Assembly (NCBI GenBank): GCA_963555705.1
Contig: OY743186.1
Location: forward strand, 39,543,241 to 39,607,240
From: Ligustrum vulgare
Taxonomy: Eukaryota > Streptophyta > Magnoliopsida > Lamiales > Oleaceae
Reading direction: 5' to 3'
DNA: 64,000 nucleotides
Positions 41,781 through 53,395 of the stretch are shown here, in pieces (within the stretch, counting starts at the first letter, position 1; each line of letters begins with the position of its first letter). The position numbers and the translations under genes were made by a program. The notes beneath the pieces were generated by a model. That model saw only the letters and a program-made list of their open reading frames with translations, had not been told where the DNA came from and made no database searches.

Positions 41781-44700
41781 TGACTCGATGTTAAATCTAC
41801 CCTCCAAGTATAAAGGGGTCAAGTTATAGCCTAACAATAATCCAGGGTCATTCTTCCTAGGGATTTTATTGGTATCGTAATATTTACTAAATTCGAAACC
41901 TAAACTATGATTTCAATTGTGTTTAAATGAATAAAAAGAGAATATAATTAAATTGCAATGAACGAGAAATTTGAGTGGAGTTATTCTTTCGCTATCAATT
42001 GGACTTTGCAAATAAATTTAGTGTGAATTTCTTGAGATCGATAAAATTTGGAAATATTAGTACGAAAGTTAATCAATTTATTCAACCGCGTTTTGTCGAG
42101 CATGTTGTGTGCATTTTCAATACATACCACATCAGCGACACTAATCCAAGTAAAATAATTTGAAAACTTAAAACAATTTATAAACCCTTATCAATAACAA
42201 CAATTCGCCCATGAGAATTTAAAACACACCCATTGAAGGTAAGAATAACTCCCCTCAAAAATAACTTAGCCGGACATCATTAAATTAATCGGAATAAAAT
42301 TCAAATAAACACTAACCATTAATCAAACGAAATTCAAATTCGGAAATGAAATTACAATACTAAATATATCTAAAACCAAATCAATGCTAACAATCTGAAA
42401 ATTCTATAACCAACATTATAACTCAAACTAAACTAATGTCAAGAATATGAATTTATATAAACTAACAAATGAAACAATCAAAATCAAAGCAAACTAAGAA
42501 TCAAAACTGGAAAGAATCAACCGAAACCAAGAGCTGCTGGGCATGTGCTGTAGCTGCTGGTTCGAGGGAACTGCTAGCGAGACTGCTGCAACGGGGCTGC
42601 TGGTTGGTCTGTGCAAGAAGAAGGCAACGGCTGAGAAGGAGAGAACGAGTTGCGACTGGAAAACTGATGGAAGGGGGTTGTTGCTGTGACGACCCGAATT
42701 CTCGACCATTCGAGTGCCACTAAAAGTGACTCATATCATATTATCGAGACTTAAATAGTAATGTAAAATTATTCAAAAGAATAATTAGAATCCCATAATT
42801 TAATTTGTGAATAAAAATAGAACATAATTTTCTTGATTATAAAGTTCAACATAATTATCTCATCAATCTTAACCACTTTTGCCACTTCCATGTTGACCGC
42901 CTCGAACCTTCAATTATCTGAAAATGGTAAATATCGTGGAGTGAGATTTATAAAATCCCAGTAAGTATACCAAGCATAATTTTCTTTTGAAAGCATATGG
43001 TCATTTTCATCATAACATAGGATAGGATCAAAATCCTCATAAACATAGAGAGACACAAGAATTTTACCGAACTTAGATGACAAGAATTCTTATGTGTAGC
43101 GCTACTAAACTCCGGTCCCCTTAGCATAATCATAAACATATCATATGGGACCCATAGCAATCTTGTGAGATTGATTTCATAGCAATGATCCAAACATTTT
43201 CGTAAAAACATAAGGTATATTTACTTTTCATAAAAACATACTTACTTTTCTTAAAAACATAATGTATTTTACTTTTCATAACAACATACTTAATTTTCAT
43301 AAAAACATAAGATATACTTACATTTCATAACAACATACTTAATTTTCATAAAAACATAAGATATACTTACATTTCATAACAACATACTTAATTTTCATAA
43401 AAACATAAGATATACTTACATTTCATAACAACATACTTAATTTTCATAAAAACATAAGATATACTTACATTTCATAACAACATACTTAATTTTCATAAAA
43501 ACATAAGATATACTTACATTTCATAACAACATACTTAATTTTCATAAAAACATAAGATATACTTACATTTCATAACAACATACTTAATTTTCATAAAAAC
43601 ATAAGATATACTTACCTTTTAAAAGATTAAAATGAAGTGTAGTAGTAAATGGACCAAAACTTTCTTGACCACCTTGAATTTCTCTTACTTGTGGATTTTG
43701 TCAAGAGATTGGAAATAAGTGTATATGTGTAGAGTTGTGTGTAAAAGAGATGGATTTATATAGATGTGTAAAGTTGGCATAATGTAAACATCATCATTCA
43801 ATTCTATTAATTTTAACACATCCTTTTCTTAAAGTAAAGCACCATTCATATACTTTTTCATATTTATACAAATATTATGCTCTTCATGATTACATATAAT
43901 GGAGTCTTATCAACCATTCATATACTTTTCCATATTTATACAAATATTATGCTCTTCATGATTACATATAATGGAGTCTTATCAACCATTCATATACTTT
44001 TCCATATTTATACAAATATTATGCTCTTCATGATTACATATAATGGAATCTTATCAACCATTCATATACTTTTCCATATTTATACAAATATTATGCTCTT
44101 CATGATTACATATAATGGAGTCTTATCAACCATTCATATACTTTTCCATATTTATACAAATATTATGCTCTTCATGATTATATATAATGGAGTATATAAA
44201 TCATTCATATACTTTTCCATTTTTTATACAAATATTATGCTCTTCATGATTATATATAATGGAGTATATAATTCATTCATATACTTTTCCATATTATTAA
44301 ATTAAGATTCTCATAATTATTATATATAATGGAACCTCTCATGCTTGCATATATTTTCTTAATAAAAATAATTTTTGTATAAATAAATATTGGGATAACA
44401 TTGAATTAAGTACTTGGACTTAATATACTTTAAATCAAGAGAATGGAGATATTTTTAGAAATTCGGAATTTAATTTAAAATCGAACGATCTCGATTATTT
44501 CTTGACTTGGCTATACGAATACGTCACGGCGTTACTTAATAAAAATGGGTGAAATAGTAGCGACACGATTTTAAAATAATTATTAATCGCGTAAAAATTC
44601 TTGGTCGCTACAGTTGCGGCTGTTGCTTCCGTGAGAAAGGAGATGGTGAGGGAGAAGCTGGGGTAAAGTGAAAAGGGAGAGGAGGCTAGCGGCTGGTTCC

Positions 44701-45291
44701 AGTTGGAGGTTTCTGTCCGAGAGAAGTGAGAAGACAGAGATGAGCTGCGTGTGAGAGGAGAGGGTGCGGCTTTGAACTGTGAGTGCTGAGGCGTGAAGCT
44801 GGTTGTGAGGAAGAGAGAACTGGGAAGAGTGGCTTGCGGCTGAATGGAAGAAGGAAGGTGAAGGAGGTGATAGTTGAGGGAGAAGTTGCTGGAGCAGGTT
44901 GGCGGCAAAGAGTGTAGGAAGAGTTGGCTGAAAGGTTGGCTGCGTGAGAGAGGAGCTGTGGCGGCTGAATGGGTTGGGAGAAGAAAGACACGGAAGAGAG
45001 AATGCTGTAGGGTATAGAAAGAGAAAGAAAATGTTTTGGGTTGGGTTTATGGGTTTTTGTCCATTTTGGGCTTTTTCAGGTCAATTAAATTAGGGATTTT
45101 TGAGTTGAAATTATCGAAAATGTACCTGCAATTAAATAAATGAAATTATTAGCAAATAAAATCAATTTAGAGTTAAAGAAATAAAATTGAATCTTTTATA
45201 AGTTTCACTCTAAATGACAAAATTTATATCCCAAAATTATATATTTTCATTTATTTATTTCTTTAAAATACGTAAAATTGGACAATAATCA
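41781..45291 (-). mobile_element. Solo LTR in LINE ORF1, itself interrupted by a second solo LTR
   Basis: TG...CA ends (TGACTCGATG and GACAATAATCA) with target duplication AATGT at 41776-41780 and 45292-45296. Without the nested LTR (42685-44612) it is about 1.58 kb. The GC-rich, CT-rich part (44620-45010) reads on the - strand like a transcribed LTR leader, suggesting - orientation. ORFs over it on either strand (42469-42723, 44495-44991) look like compositional frames. Confidence 0.75.
42685..44612 (-). mobile_element. Solo LTR of the LOG-retroelement family
   Basis: 1928 bp, flanked by perfect duplication GTTGC (42680-42684 and 44613-44617). Its ends are TGTGACGACCC and GGTCGCTACA (inverted relative to the LTRs at 17357 and 23954). 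Both minisatellites are present in reverse: 43205-43620 with a homogenised ~59-bp unit repeated about seven times, and 43850-44290 with 71-75-bp units. It shows that the family has transposed and recombined elsewhere in the locus. No internal region remains. Confidence 0.9.
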
Positions 45292-45296
45292 AATGT

Positions 45297-45732
45297 GTTC
45301 GCTTTCACTTTTGGCTCTAAAGAAGATAGGCAACGAATTATTGCGGGAGGTCCATGGCACTTCAATAGTCAACTCCTTGTAATAACTATACCCACTGGGA
45401 TGGGGGACATAGCAGCAACACGGTTTAATCGCTCTTCCTTCTAGATTCAAGTGCGTAATGTTCCTTTAGCTTTACAAACCGAGGAGTGGGCTTTGAAGTG
45501 GGGAAGTGAGATTGGACGTGTGGAAGAGGTGGATATGGCTGGTGCTGTTATGCGAATAAGGGTGAATATTGATATATTGAAACCTTTAAAGCGTGGAATA
45601 CGCTTGTTTATTGAGGAACAACAATCTGAGACGGATCTACTTATTTAATATGAACGTCTCCCGAAATTCTGTTTTCGGTGTGGAATTATAGGACATAAAG
45701 GAATGGAATGGATTAATAATTCGGGGAGTAGT
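45297..45732 (+). pseudogene. LINE ORF1 middle part with zinc knuckle
   Basis: The frame reads VFAFTFGSKEDRQRIIAGGP, then WHFNSQLLVI, FNRSSF, a TAG stop in place of Trp, then IQVRNVPLAL, MRIRVNIDILKPLKRG and YERLPKFCFRCGIIGHKGME. This is the DUF4283 domain plus CCHC-type knuckle (zf-CCHC_4) of plant LINE ORF1. The Cys expected after GHKG is replaced. It is cut at 45733 by the chromovirus. Confidence 0.8.
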
Positions 45733-46607
45733 TGATGCAAACCACGTAGCAATTGTAGCTACGCAACTCACAAATTATTGGAATCGACCCAAGAACGCCA
45801 AAGAATCACGATTTCGAGATTGATTCAAATTAATTGAACCAAGCAACCAACACAATCAATAGATATGTTGACCTCTTGATCACAATGAAAATAAATCTCA
45901 CCCAAGATTTGAACAAACAAGATTAACTCGCAAGTTCGGATTTTATTCAATAAAGAATAAGGTTTGAAAGCAAATTGCCTCTCAATAATAATATCAAAGT
46001 TGTGTGTGAATAATGAAAATTACATCCCTATAAATAGGGTCAAAATCTAGGTTAAGAGTTCTAACTAAACAAGGAAACAAATAACCAAAAATAAGGAAAT
46101 AATTAAAAACCCTAAATTCACGCGTATTGTTATTTACGGCCGTGACAATTCCCCTTACGGCCGTAAGACTCTTTCTGTTTCACCATTACGGCAGTGAGAC
46201 TTTATTTACGGCCGTAAGTCTCAATTCTGAAATTCTTGTTTTTGACCCGAGGCTGCGTTACGGCCGTGACAAATCTGCGTTACGGCCGTAAGTCAAATTT
46301 TCTTCAAAATCACAGTTTTCAACAGTGGACTCATTACGGCCGTAAGAATTATGGGTTACGGCCGTAATTCTTGAATTTTCACAATTTTCTTCGACGGCTT
46401 GAATGAGGTTGATCCACTCGTCGTTTTGGCTCGGTCCCAACATGGAACTTGCTTCTTTTGACGACACGAACATTGTTTTGGCCATTGTTTCTTGCACTAG
46501 CTTGTCCATTGCTTCGTTAGCCCTCTTTGTTTGCAGTCGAGTCATCGGTCCTCCTTTGAATCAATGGATCTTTGTGCGGGCTTGTGTTCATGGTCTGGAT
46601 CACATCA
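45733..46607 (-). repeat. 3' LTR of the chromovirus
   Basis: 875 bp, with multiple TTACGGCCGTAA palindromes at 46130-46370. Compared with the 5' LTR it has a 2-bp loss in the polyprotein tail (TTTGAATCAATGG against TTTGATTATCAATGG), which shifts the integrase C-terminal frame. Confidence 0.9.
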
Positions 46608-47773
46608 TCCCCTCCATCTTCGAAAGGATTCGACCTCGAATTTGCACCTGCATCAAACGGAGATAGATCAGAAACATTAAATGACGCCGAAACATTATAC
46701 TCACCAGGAAGATCGAGTTTATAGGCATTGATGTTGATCCTTTCGATCACTTGGAATGGACCATCTTCTCGCGGTTGTAACTTTGACTTGCGTTGTTCTG
46801 GAAACCGCTCCTTTCTCAAATGTACCCAAACCCAATCTCTGGGTTCAAATATGACACATTTTCTTCCTTTGTTAGCCTGCGAAGCATAATGTTCATTTTT
46901 CTTTTCAATCGGCAACCTCACCTTGTCGTGGAGCGCTTTGACCATCTCAGCCTTTTTCTTTCCATCTAAACTACTACGTTCATTTACAGGTAAAGTAATT
47001 AAATCCAATGGGTTTAGCAGATTAAAACCATAAACAATTTCAAATGGTGAATAAGAAGTAGTAGAATGTATAGCCCTATTATATGCAAATTCAATAAATG
47101 GTAAACACTCTTCCCAATTTTTCAAATTTTTATTGATTATGGTGCGCAACAATTGAATCATTGTCCTATTTACTACCTCGGTTTGTCCATCGGTCTGTGG
47201 GTGACAAGTTGTAGAAAAAAGTAGTTTTGTTCCTAATTTTTTCCACAAGACTCTCCAAAAATGACTAAGGAATTTAACATCCCTATCCGAGACAATACTT
47301 TTAGGAACCCCATGTAAGCGCACGACTTCCCGAAAGAAAATTTCAGTTATGTTAGTAGCATCATCAGTTTTGTGGCATGGTATGAAATGTGCCATTTTGC
47401 TAAAGCGATCAACTACCACAAAAATTGAATCTCTTCCCTTCTTAGTCCTAGGTAATCCCAAAACAAAATCCATAGAGATATCAACCCAAGGTTTACTAGG
47501 GACGGGTAAAGGCATATATAACCCATGGGGTTTAATCCTAGATTTATCCTTCTTACAAGTAATGCATCTATTACAAATCCGAACCACATCAATCTTCATC
47601 TTAGGCCAATAGAAATGTTCACTTAGGATTTCAATGGTCTTTTTAACCCCAAAATGACCCATTAAACCTCCACTATGGGCCTCTCTCACAAGTAACTCTC
47701 TCATTGAACACCTAGGGACACACAATTTATTTTCTCGGAATAAATAATCATCATGTTTAAAGAACCTATCCAC
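46608..47773 (-). pseudogene. Chromovirus integrase
   Basis: The frame from 47773 carries the HHCC zinc-binding region ([12 protein letters not shown] ... CNRCITCKK), then the DDE core: [24 protein letters not shown], and [14 protein letters not shown] with Asp-Asp-Glu all present. C-terminal parts with [10 protein letters not shown] and [10 protein letters not shown] follow. The ORF continues into the 3' LTR to 46517, where the frame is broken. A frameshift near 47775 separates it from RNase H. The catalytic core itself is intact. Confidence 0.88.
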
Positions 47774-49553
47774 AGCCCTTTACCACATGATTCATAAATA
47801 TTAGAAAATCCCAGGTCATTAGCATACATGTCCTTAATGTATTCAAATCCAAGCAATTTAGAATTTAAAGAATTTAAAAGAACATACCTTCGAGACAATG
47901 CATCTGCCACCACATTTTCCTTACCTTGTTTGTACCGGATGACATAGGGAAATGTTTCGATGAACTCTACCCACCTTGCATGTCTCTTACTCAGTTTAGC
48001 TTGACCCCTCAAATGCTTCAAGGACTCATGATCAGTGTGTATCACGAACTCCCTGACCAAAAGTAATGTTACCATGTCTCCAAAGCTCGCACAAGTGAAT
48101 ATAACTCCTTGTCATATGTGGGGTAATTAAGTGCAGCTCCTTTTAGTTTTTCACTAAAATAGGCGATTGGCCTTTGATCTTGCATTAAAACAGCTCCAAT
48201 GCCTAGCCCTGAGGCATCACATTCAATCTCAAAAGCCTTGTCAAAGTTAGGAAGTGATAAAATCGGTGCTTTACACAACATATTTTTGATTGTTTCAAAT
48301 GCATGTTCCTGTTCTACTCCCCATTTAAAACCTACACTTTTTTTGACAATTTCTGTGAGTGGTGCGGCAATCGTGCTAAAATTTTTAACAAAGCGCCTAT
48401 AAAAACTAGTCAAGCCATGAAAACTCCTGATCTCAGTTATGCTTTTAGGTGTTGGCCATTCTTTAATAGCTTTGACTTTTTCTTCATCTACTTCTATTCC
48501 TTTAGCACTAACCACATAGCCAAGAAACACAATTTTTTCCATGCAAAAATCACACTTTTTAAAATTAGCAAAAAGTTGCTCTTGTCTTAAAACCACAAGC
48601 ACACACCTAACATGCTCCACATGCTCATTCAAAGTTTTACTATATATCAAGATATCATCGAAGTAAACTACAACGAATTTACCTATAAATGCACGTAAAA
48701 CATGATTCATTAAACGCATAAATGTGCTATGTGCATTAGTAAGTCCAAAAGGCATTACTAACCATTCATACAGGTCATACTTAGTTTTAAAATCAGTTTT
48801 CCACTCATCTCCTTCTTTCATTCGAATTTGATGATAACCACTCTTAAGGTCAATTTTACTAAATATGCTAGAGCCATGCAATTCATCCAACATATCATCT
48901 AACCTAGGAATAGGATGACGATACTTTACCGTTATGTTGTTGATGGCCCTACAATCAACACACATTCTCCAAGTCCCGTCCTTTTTGGGTACAAGTAACA
49001 CGGGGACGGCACATGGACTCATACTTTCCCTTATATACCCTTTGCTCATCAAGTCCTCCACTTGCCTTTGGAGCTCCTTCGTCTCCTTGGGGTTACTTCG
49101 ATAAGCGGGGCGGTTTGGAATGACTGCTCCAGGTACAAAATCGATTTGATGTTCAATACCTCGAATGGTTGGTAACCCACTAGGTATGTCATCGGGAAAT
49201 ACATCGTCAAATTCCTGCAAGAGAGAAATAGCCAAACTAGGGAGGGATTTGTTAGTTTTATCAAATGTAAGGAATGATTCCTTGTATAGCAGAAGGACCA
49301 TTGGCCGTTCTTCCTTGAATGATTTCTTGATTTCACTCTTTTTTGCGTAGAAACTCATTTTTTTTTCTTTTCTGGCACTCTTCGCTCCCTCTCCTTTTTC
49401 TGAGGTATGTACCACAACACTCTTTTTTTCTCTCGCCTCTCCTTTTTCTGGAGTCGTGGCTCCAACTCTCTTTTCCTCTCCTTTTTCTGAGGTCGTGGCC
49501 TCAACTATCTTTCTCTCATTTTCCCTCACTCTTTTTTCTTCATCATTTTTCAA
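47701..49553 (-). pseudogene. Chromovirus reverse transcriptase and RNase H
   Basis: RT motifs in order on the - strand: [65 protein letters not shown], and the catalytic [12 protein letters not shown], followed by [17 protein letters not shown]. RNase H starts with [16 protein letters not shown] and continues after a stop and frameshift at about 48070 with HTDHESLKHL and VADALSRR. A Lys/Glu-rich spacer with repeated SEKGE words (about 49380-49553) precedes RT. A stop separates it from the protease. Confidence 0.88.
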
Positions 49554-49565
49554 TTTTATTTGATC

Positions 49566-50060
49566 TTAATACACTTGTGACGGTGTCAATGGTGCAAGTG
49601 TAATGGTTTTTCCCCCTTTGGTAAAGCTATACCTATTTTTATACCCATCATGTATTACCTTCCTATCATATTTCCAAGGTCTACCCAACAAAATGTGTCC
49701 GGCATGCATAGGAACCACATCACACATAACATCGTCCACATAGCTACCAATAGAAAAACTCACCAACACCCTCCTATTCACCTTAATTTCTCCACTATCA
49801 TTTAACCATTGAAGCCTATAAGGTTTAGGATGTTTTAACAAAGGTAATCCTAATTTTTCAACAAGTATAGTACTAGCGACGTTAGTGCAACTACCACCAT
49901 CAATAATCATACTACATACTCTCCTTGCCACTAATAACTCGCCATGCTCCTCGGATAACACGTCCTCATCATCACATATTTCCTCCAATTCCGGCATATC
50001 GCTATAATCCTCTTCCTCACTATCTCTCTCCATGGCTCCATCCTTCCGCACAAGTATCAC
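49566..50060 (-). pseudogene. Chromovirus aspartic protease
   Basis: The active-site region is MIIDGGSCTNVASTILVEKL (DGG in place of the more common DSG/DTG, as in many plant gypsy proteases), then HPKPYRLQWLNDSGEI and HILLGRPWKYDR. An acidic linker precedes it. It is separated from gag by a TAA that replaces a Gln codon in the zinc knuckle, and from RT by a stop. Confidence 0.8.
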
Positions 50061-50075
50061 TCGCCTATTAGGACA

Positions 50076-51094
50076 TTAAGATGCCACATGTCCTCTCCCC
50101 AAACATTTGAAGTATTGAATGTCTCTACTCCTAGATGGTTGAGGTTCCCCTTTAGGCGCGAGTTTACTAGCTTGTTCCTCCTTCCCTTTTGGTGCTTCAA
50201 ACTTCCCTCTAGAAACAGCCCCATCTCCTTTACTTTCCCACTTCGGCTTCCAAGAAGAATTAGAACCAGATTGATACCTTGATGTTCCCTTTTTCTTTAT
50301 TTGCTTCTCCACCTTTATAGACATGTGCAACATATCTTCCATCTCCAAATAATGTTGTAGTTCAACCACATTAGCTATATCCCTATTCAACCCATTCAAA
50401 AATTGAGCCATCGTAGCCTCCCTGTCCTCTTCTACATTAGCTCTAATCATCAACATCTCCATCTCCTTATGATAATCCTCCACACTCTTTGATCCTTGGT
50501 ATAGACTTTGTAATTTTTGATGAAGCTCCCGATGGTAATGACTAGGAATGAACCACTTTCTCATGATAGCTTTTAATTCATCCCAAGTACTAATGGGTCT
50601 CTCGTGATTCCTCCTCCTAGAAGTCACCAATTGATCCCACAAAGTATAGTGTAATCGGAGAATTCAAGTACAGCTACCTTAACATTTTTCTCTTCCGAAT
50701 AAGTGTAGCAATTGAAAATTAATTCCATCTTCTTTTCCCATTCTAGGTATGCTTCCGGATCACTCCTACCCTTGAATGACGGAATTGTCATTTTGATGTT
50801 GCTCATACTACCATCCATTCTATCGCCACCAAGATCTCTATCCCTTCTTCCATGCCTAACTACTCTATCCACAATTGCCCCATCGTCAAAATCACTACCT
50901 TCTTCATTCTCATCGATCCCCTCTACTCTACGACCTTGCCCACCTTGCCTACGGGCATTAGGCACTTCCCGAGGTTGCTCAAGCCTTTCTAACCTACCTA
51001 ACACATCCCCAAACAACCGCTCAAACCGTTGTACCATCTCTTCCGTCATGTTGACTCGATCGTTGTTTTTTGTAGTAGAAGATTGTTCAGACAT
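50076..51094 (-). pseudogene. Chromovirus gag
   Basis: It starts at MSEQSS (51094; an upstream Met at 51121 is less likely). A coiled, Arg/Glu-rich N-terminus is followed by PEAYLEWEKKMELIFNCY and, after a frameshift at about 50640, by WDELKAIMRKWF and LYQGSKSVEDYHKEMEMLM, the retrotransposon gag capsid domain. The zinc knuckle is damaged: the first Cys reads as Tyr, and a stop follows GHVAS. Confidence 0.82.
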
Positions 51095-51589
51095 CCTAAA
51101 ACTAAATATTATATGCCTCACGTGTATTTCGCTCGTGTATCACTCAAATTTGGCTTTTACCCTCTATTGATATCACCTCTCTGCCTTTTTCCACTCAATG
51201 ACTTTCACCCCAATTGCTTCAAAGAACGAACCCGAACTCAAACAAGTTTAAGCCCGAATGAATCAAATCGAGTAAGAGTGAGAATTTTATGAACTGTTTG
51301 GAAAACTTGAAGAAGACCTTTAGAGAATGGAATTTGACTCGATATAGAACTTGACACTTTTTATGGAAACTAAGATTGAGTCAAGAATATATTTCTCGAA
51401 AACTCAACTTTGAGAAAGACGAAACAAACGAAATTTAATTTGGGTAACAAACGAAAGAAATAACGACTATTGAATTTTTTTGACACTTTTTTGATTAAAG
51501 ACTCATGAACTGGAAGAACACGAAGAACAAGATTAAAGAAGACTCAAGAAAACAAAACAAAGATATAACCTTGATTTTTGGAGCCTAAG

Positions 51590-51601
51590 CTCTAATACCA
51601 G
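51590..51601 (-). promoter_or_regulatory. Chromovirus primer-binding site
   Basis: The - strand reads TCTGGTATTAGAGC next to the LTR end. It matches the Met-tRNA PBS with one transition (C to T). Confidence 0.75.
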
Positions 51602-51602
51602 A

Positions 51603-52479
51603 TGATGCAAACCACGTAGCAATTGTAGCTACGCAACCCACAAATTATTAGAATCGACCCAAGAACGTCAAAGAATCACGATTTCGAGATTGATTCAAAT
51701 TAATTGAACCAAGCAACCAACACAATCAATAGATATGTTGACCTCTTGTTCACAATGAAAATAAATCTCACCCAAGATTTGAACAAACAAGATTAACTCG
51801 CAAGTTCGGATTTTATTCAATAAAGAATAAGGTTTGAAAGCAAATTGCCTCTCAATAATAATATCAAAGTTGTGTGTGAATAATGAAAATTACATCCCTA
51901 TAAATAGGGTCAAAATCTAGGTTAAGAGTTCTAATTAAACAAGGAAACCAATAACCAAAAATAAGGAAATAATTAAAAACCCTAAATTCACGCGTATTGT
52001 TATTTACGGCCGTGACAATTCCCCTTATGGCCGTAAGACTCTTTCTGTTTCACCATTACGGCCATGAGACTTTATTTACGGCCATAAGTCTCAATTCTGA
52101 AATTCTTGTTTTTGACCCGAGGCTGCGTTACGGTCGTGACAAATCTGCGTTAGAGCCGTAAGTCAAATTTTCTTCAAAATCACAGTTTTCAACAGTGGAC
52201 TCATTACGGCCGTAAGAATTATGGGTTACGGCCGTAATTCTTGAATTTTCACAATTTTCTTCGATGGCTTGAATGAGGTTGATCCACTCGTCGTTTTGGC
52301 TCGGTCCCAACATGGAACTTGCTTCTTTTGACGACACGAACATTGTTTTGGCCATTGTTTCTTGCACTAGCTTGTCCATTGCTTCGTTGGCCCTCTTTGT
52401 TTGCAGTCGAGTCATCGGTCCTCCTTTGATTATCAATGGATCTTTGTGCGGGCTTGTGTTCGTGGTCTGGATCACATCA
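51603..52479 (-). repeat. 5' LTR of the chromovirus
   Basis: 877 bp, highly similar to the 3' LTR. Several of its TTACGGCCGTAA sites have changed at CpG or CHG positions (for example TTATGGCCG, ACGGCCATAAG), while the 3' LTR keeps more of them. The polyprotein tail ([20 protein letters not shown]) remains open in this copy (ORF 52128-52475). Confidence 0.9.
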
Positions 52480-52484
52480 GTAGT

Positions 52485-53395
52485 TCTGAGAGTCGTAAAT
52501 TCAGGGCTTAGCTGATCACTACTTCACCTGTCGGGCGAGGGAGATTTGGTGGCGAGAGAGGCCCTTTCTATAGAAGTACAAACAATGGTAAGGATGAGAG
52601 AGGAGTGGAGCTGTATGGGAATGGTAGGAAGAATGGAGGGGATACGGCTTCCTCAAGCCATGTTAGGGGATTTTCTACTAAACAGATTGATGCTACTTGC
52701 TTGGTGGGAAAAGAGGTGCAGCAAGAGAGAGGGATGTAGCAGGAGGTTGGGGCTGTAGGGTTTAACCCTTTTCCAGACTAGGTAGGGTGTAATGCGGCCG
52801 TTGGAGAGAGAAATTTGGTGATGGAATTGGAGACAATCTGGGAACTAGGGAGGCTAATGGAAGCATAGTAGGAGGTGCGTCTGCCCCAATGGCGAAGGCT
52901 GGAACATGGAGACAAGTTCAAAGGGTGCAGAATGGACCAACTAGCTTTTTGGGGTGGAGATGAAGAGAAGGGAAACAGATGGGGAGCTTATGGAGAAGGA
53001 AAATTTGAAAAAAAAGGGAGGGGAATGGGATCAAAGAATTAAGTGATGAGCGAGGCTCCAAACGGGCTAAGTATATGGTAGGTTATGTTGATGACGCAAT
53101 TGATTACACTTCTATGGTTGTGGACCCCGCGACGAGGGGCCGCCGATCACAATGAGCTGCCTAAGCTGGAACGTGCAGGATGCGGGGAACCCTGGCACAG
53201 TTCAAGTTGTGCTGGAATTGATCCGTACTTATTCCCCGGACCTAGTCTTTATGTCTGAGACTCGGTTAAATGGTAACAAGGTGATACTTTTAAGTTTTTG
53301 ATTGGTATGGATTACGGGTTGGTGGTGCCTTCGCGTGGGCACTGAGCACTGAAGCATGGTTTGTGGGGGTGATTTCAATGAAATTCTGTGCCACT
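52485..53395 (+). pseudogene. LINE ORF1 C-terminus and ORF2 endonuclease start
   Basis: 52485-52900 continues the LINE ORF1 Gly/Arg-rich tail with stops. From ATG 53152 the frame MSCLSWNVQDAGNPGTVQVV and LIRTYSPDLVFMSETRLN is the start of the LINE apurinic-type endonuclease (SWN and ET motifs). CGGDFNEIL (about 53362-53388, another frame) is a later endonuclease motif, so about 200 residues between them are deleted. Nothing of the reverse transcriptase is seen. Confidence 0.8.

Larger units (their letters stand above)
45733..52479 (-). mobile_element. Complete Ty3/gypsy chromovirus, CRM-like, coding region decayed
   Basis: Target duplication GTAGT (45728-45732 and 52480-52484). On the - strand the 5' LTR is 51603-52479 and the 3' LTR 45733-46607. 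The PBS region (TGGTATTAGAGC, - strand) abuts the 5' LTR at about 51590-51600. Order on the - strand is gag, protease, RT, RNase H, integrase, the Ty3/gypsy order. The integrase frame runs on into the 3' LTR with a [14 protein letters not shown] tail, as described for CRM-group chromoviruses; the lineage call is tentative. Several frameshifts and stops make it non-functional. It is inserted in LINE ORF1. Confidence 0.88.
41330..53395 (+). mobile_element. LINE (L1-type) split by nested LTR insertions, 3' part missing
   Basis: Pieces read in order on the + strand: 5' UTR and ORF1 start (41542-41780), ORF1 middle (45297-45732), ORF1 C-terminus (52485 to about 52900), ORF2 endonuclease start (53152 to about 53400). 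The gaps are exactly a solo LTR (41781-45291, duplication AATGT) and a complete chromovirus (45733-52479, duplication GTAGT). Removing both restores a continuous order of LINE domains. The element ends abruptly near 53395, where Tat-element sequence begins, so reverse transcriptase and 3' tail are lost. LINEs normally lose 5' sequence, so this points to a deletion or recombination junction. Confidence 0.8.

Noticed and set aside
42469..42723. ORFs in the CT/GC-rich part of the solo LTR (also 44495-44991)
   Set aside because: They cross the junction of two nested LTRs, show no domain, and fit an LTR leader composition.
49343..49603. + strand ORF with Leu/Ser/Phe repeats
   Set aside because: Antisense shadow of the Lys/Glu-rich spacer before the chromovirus RT.
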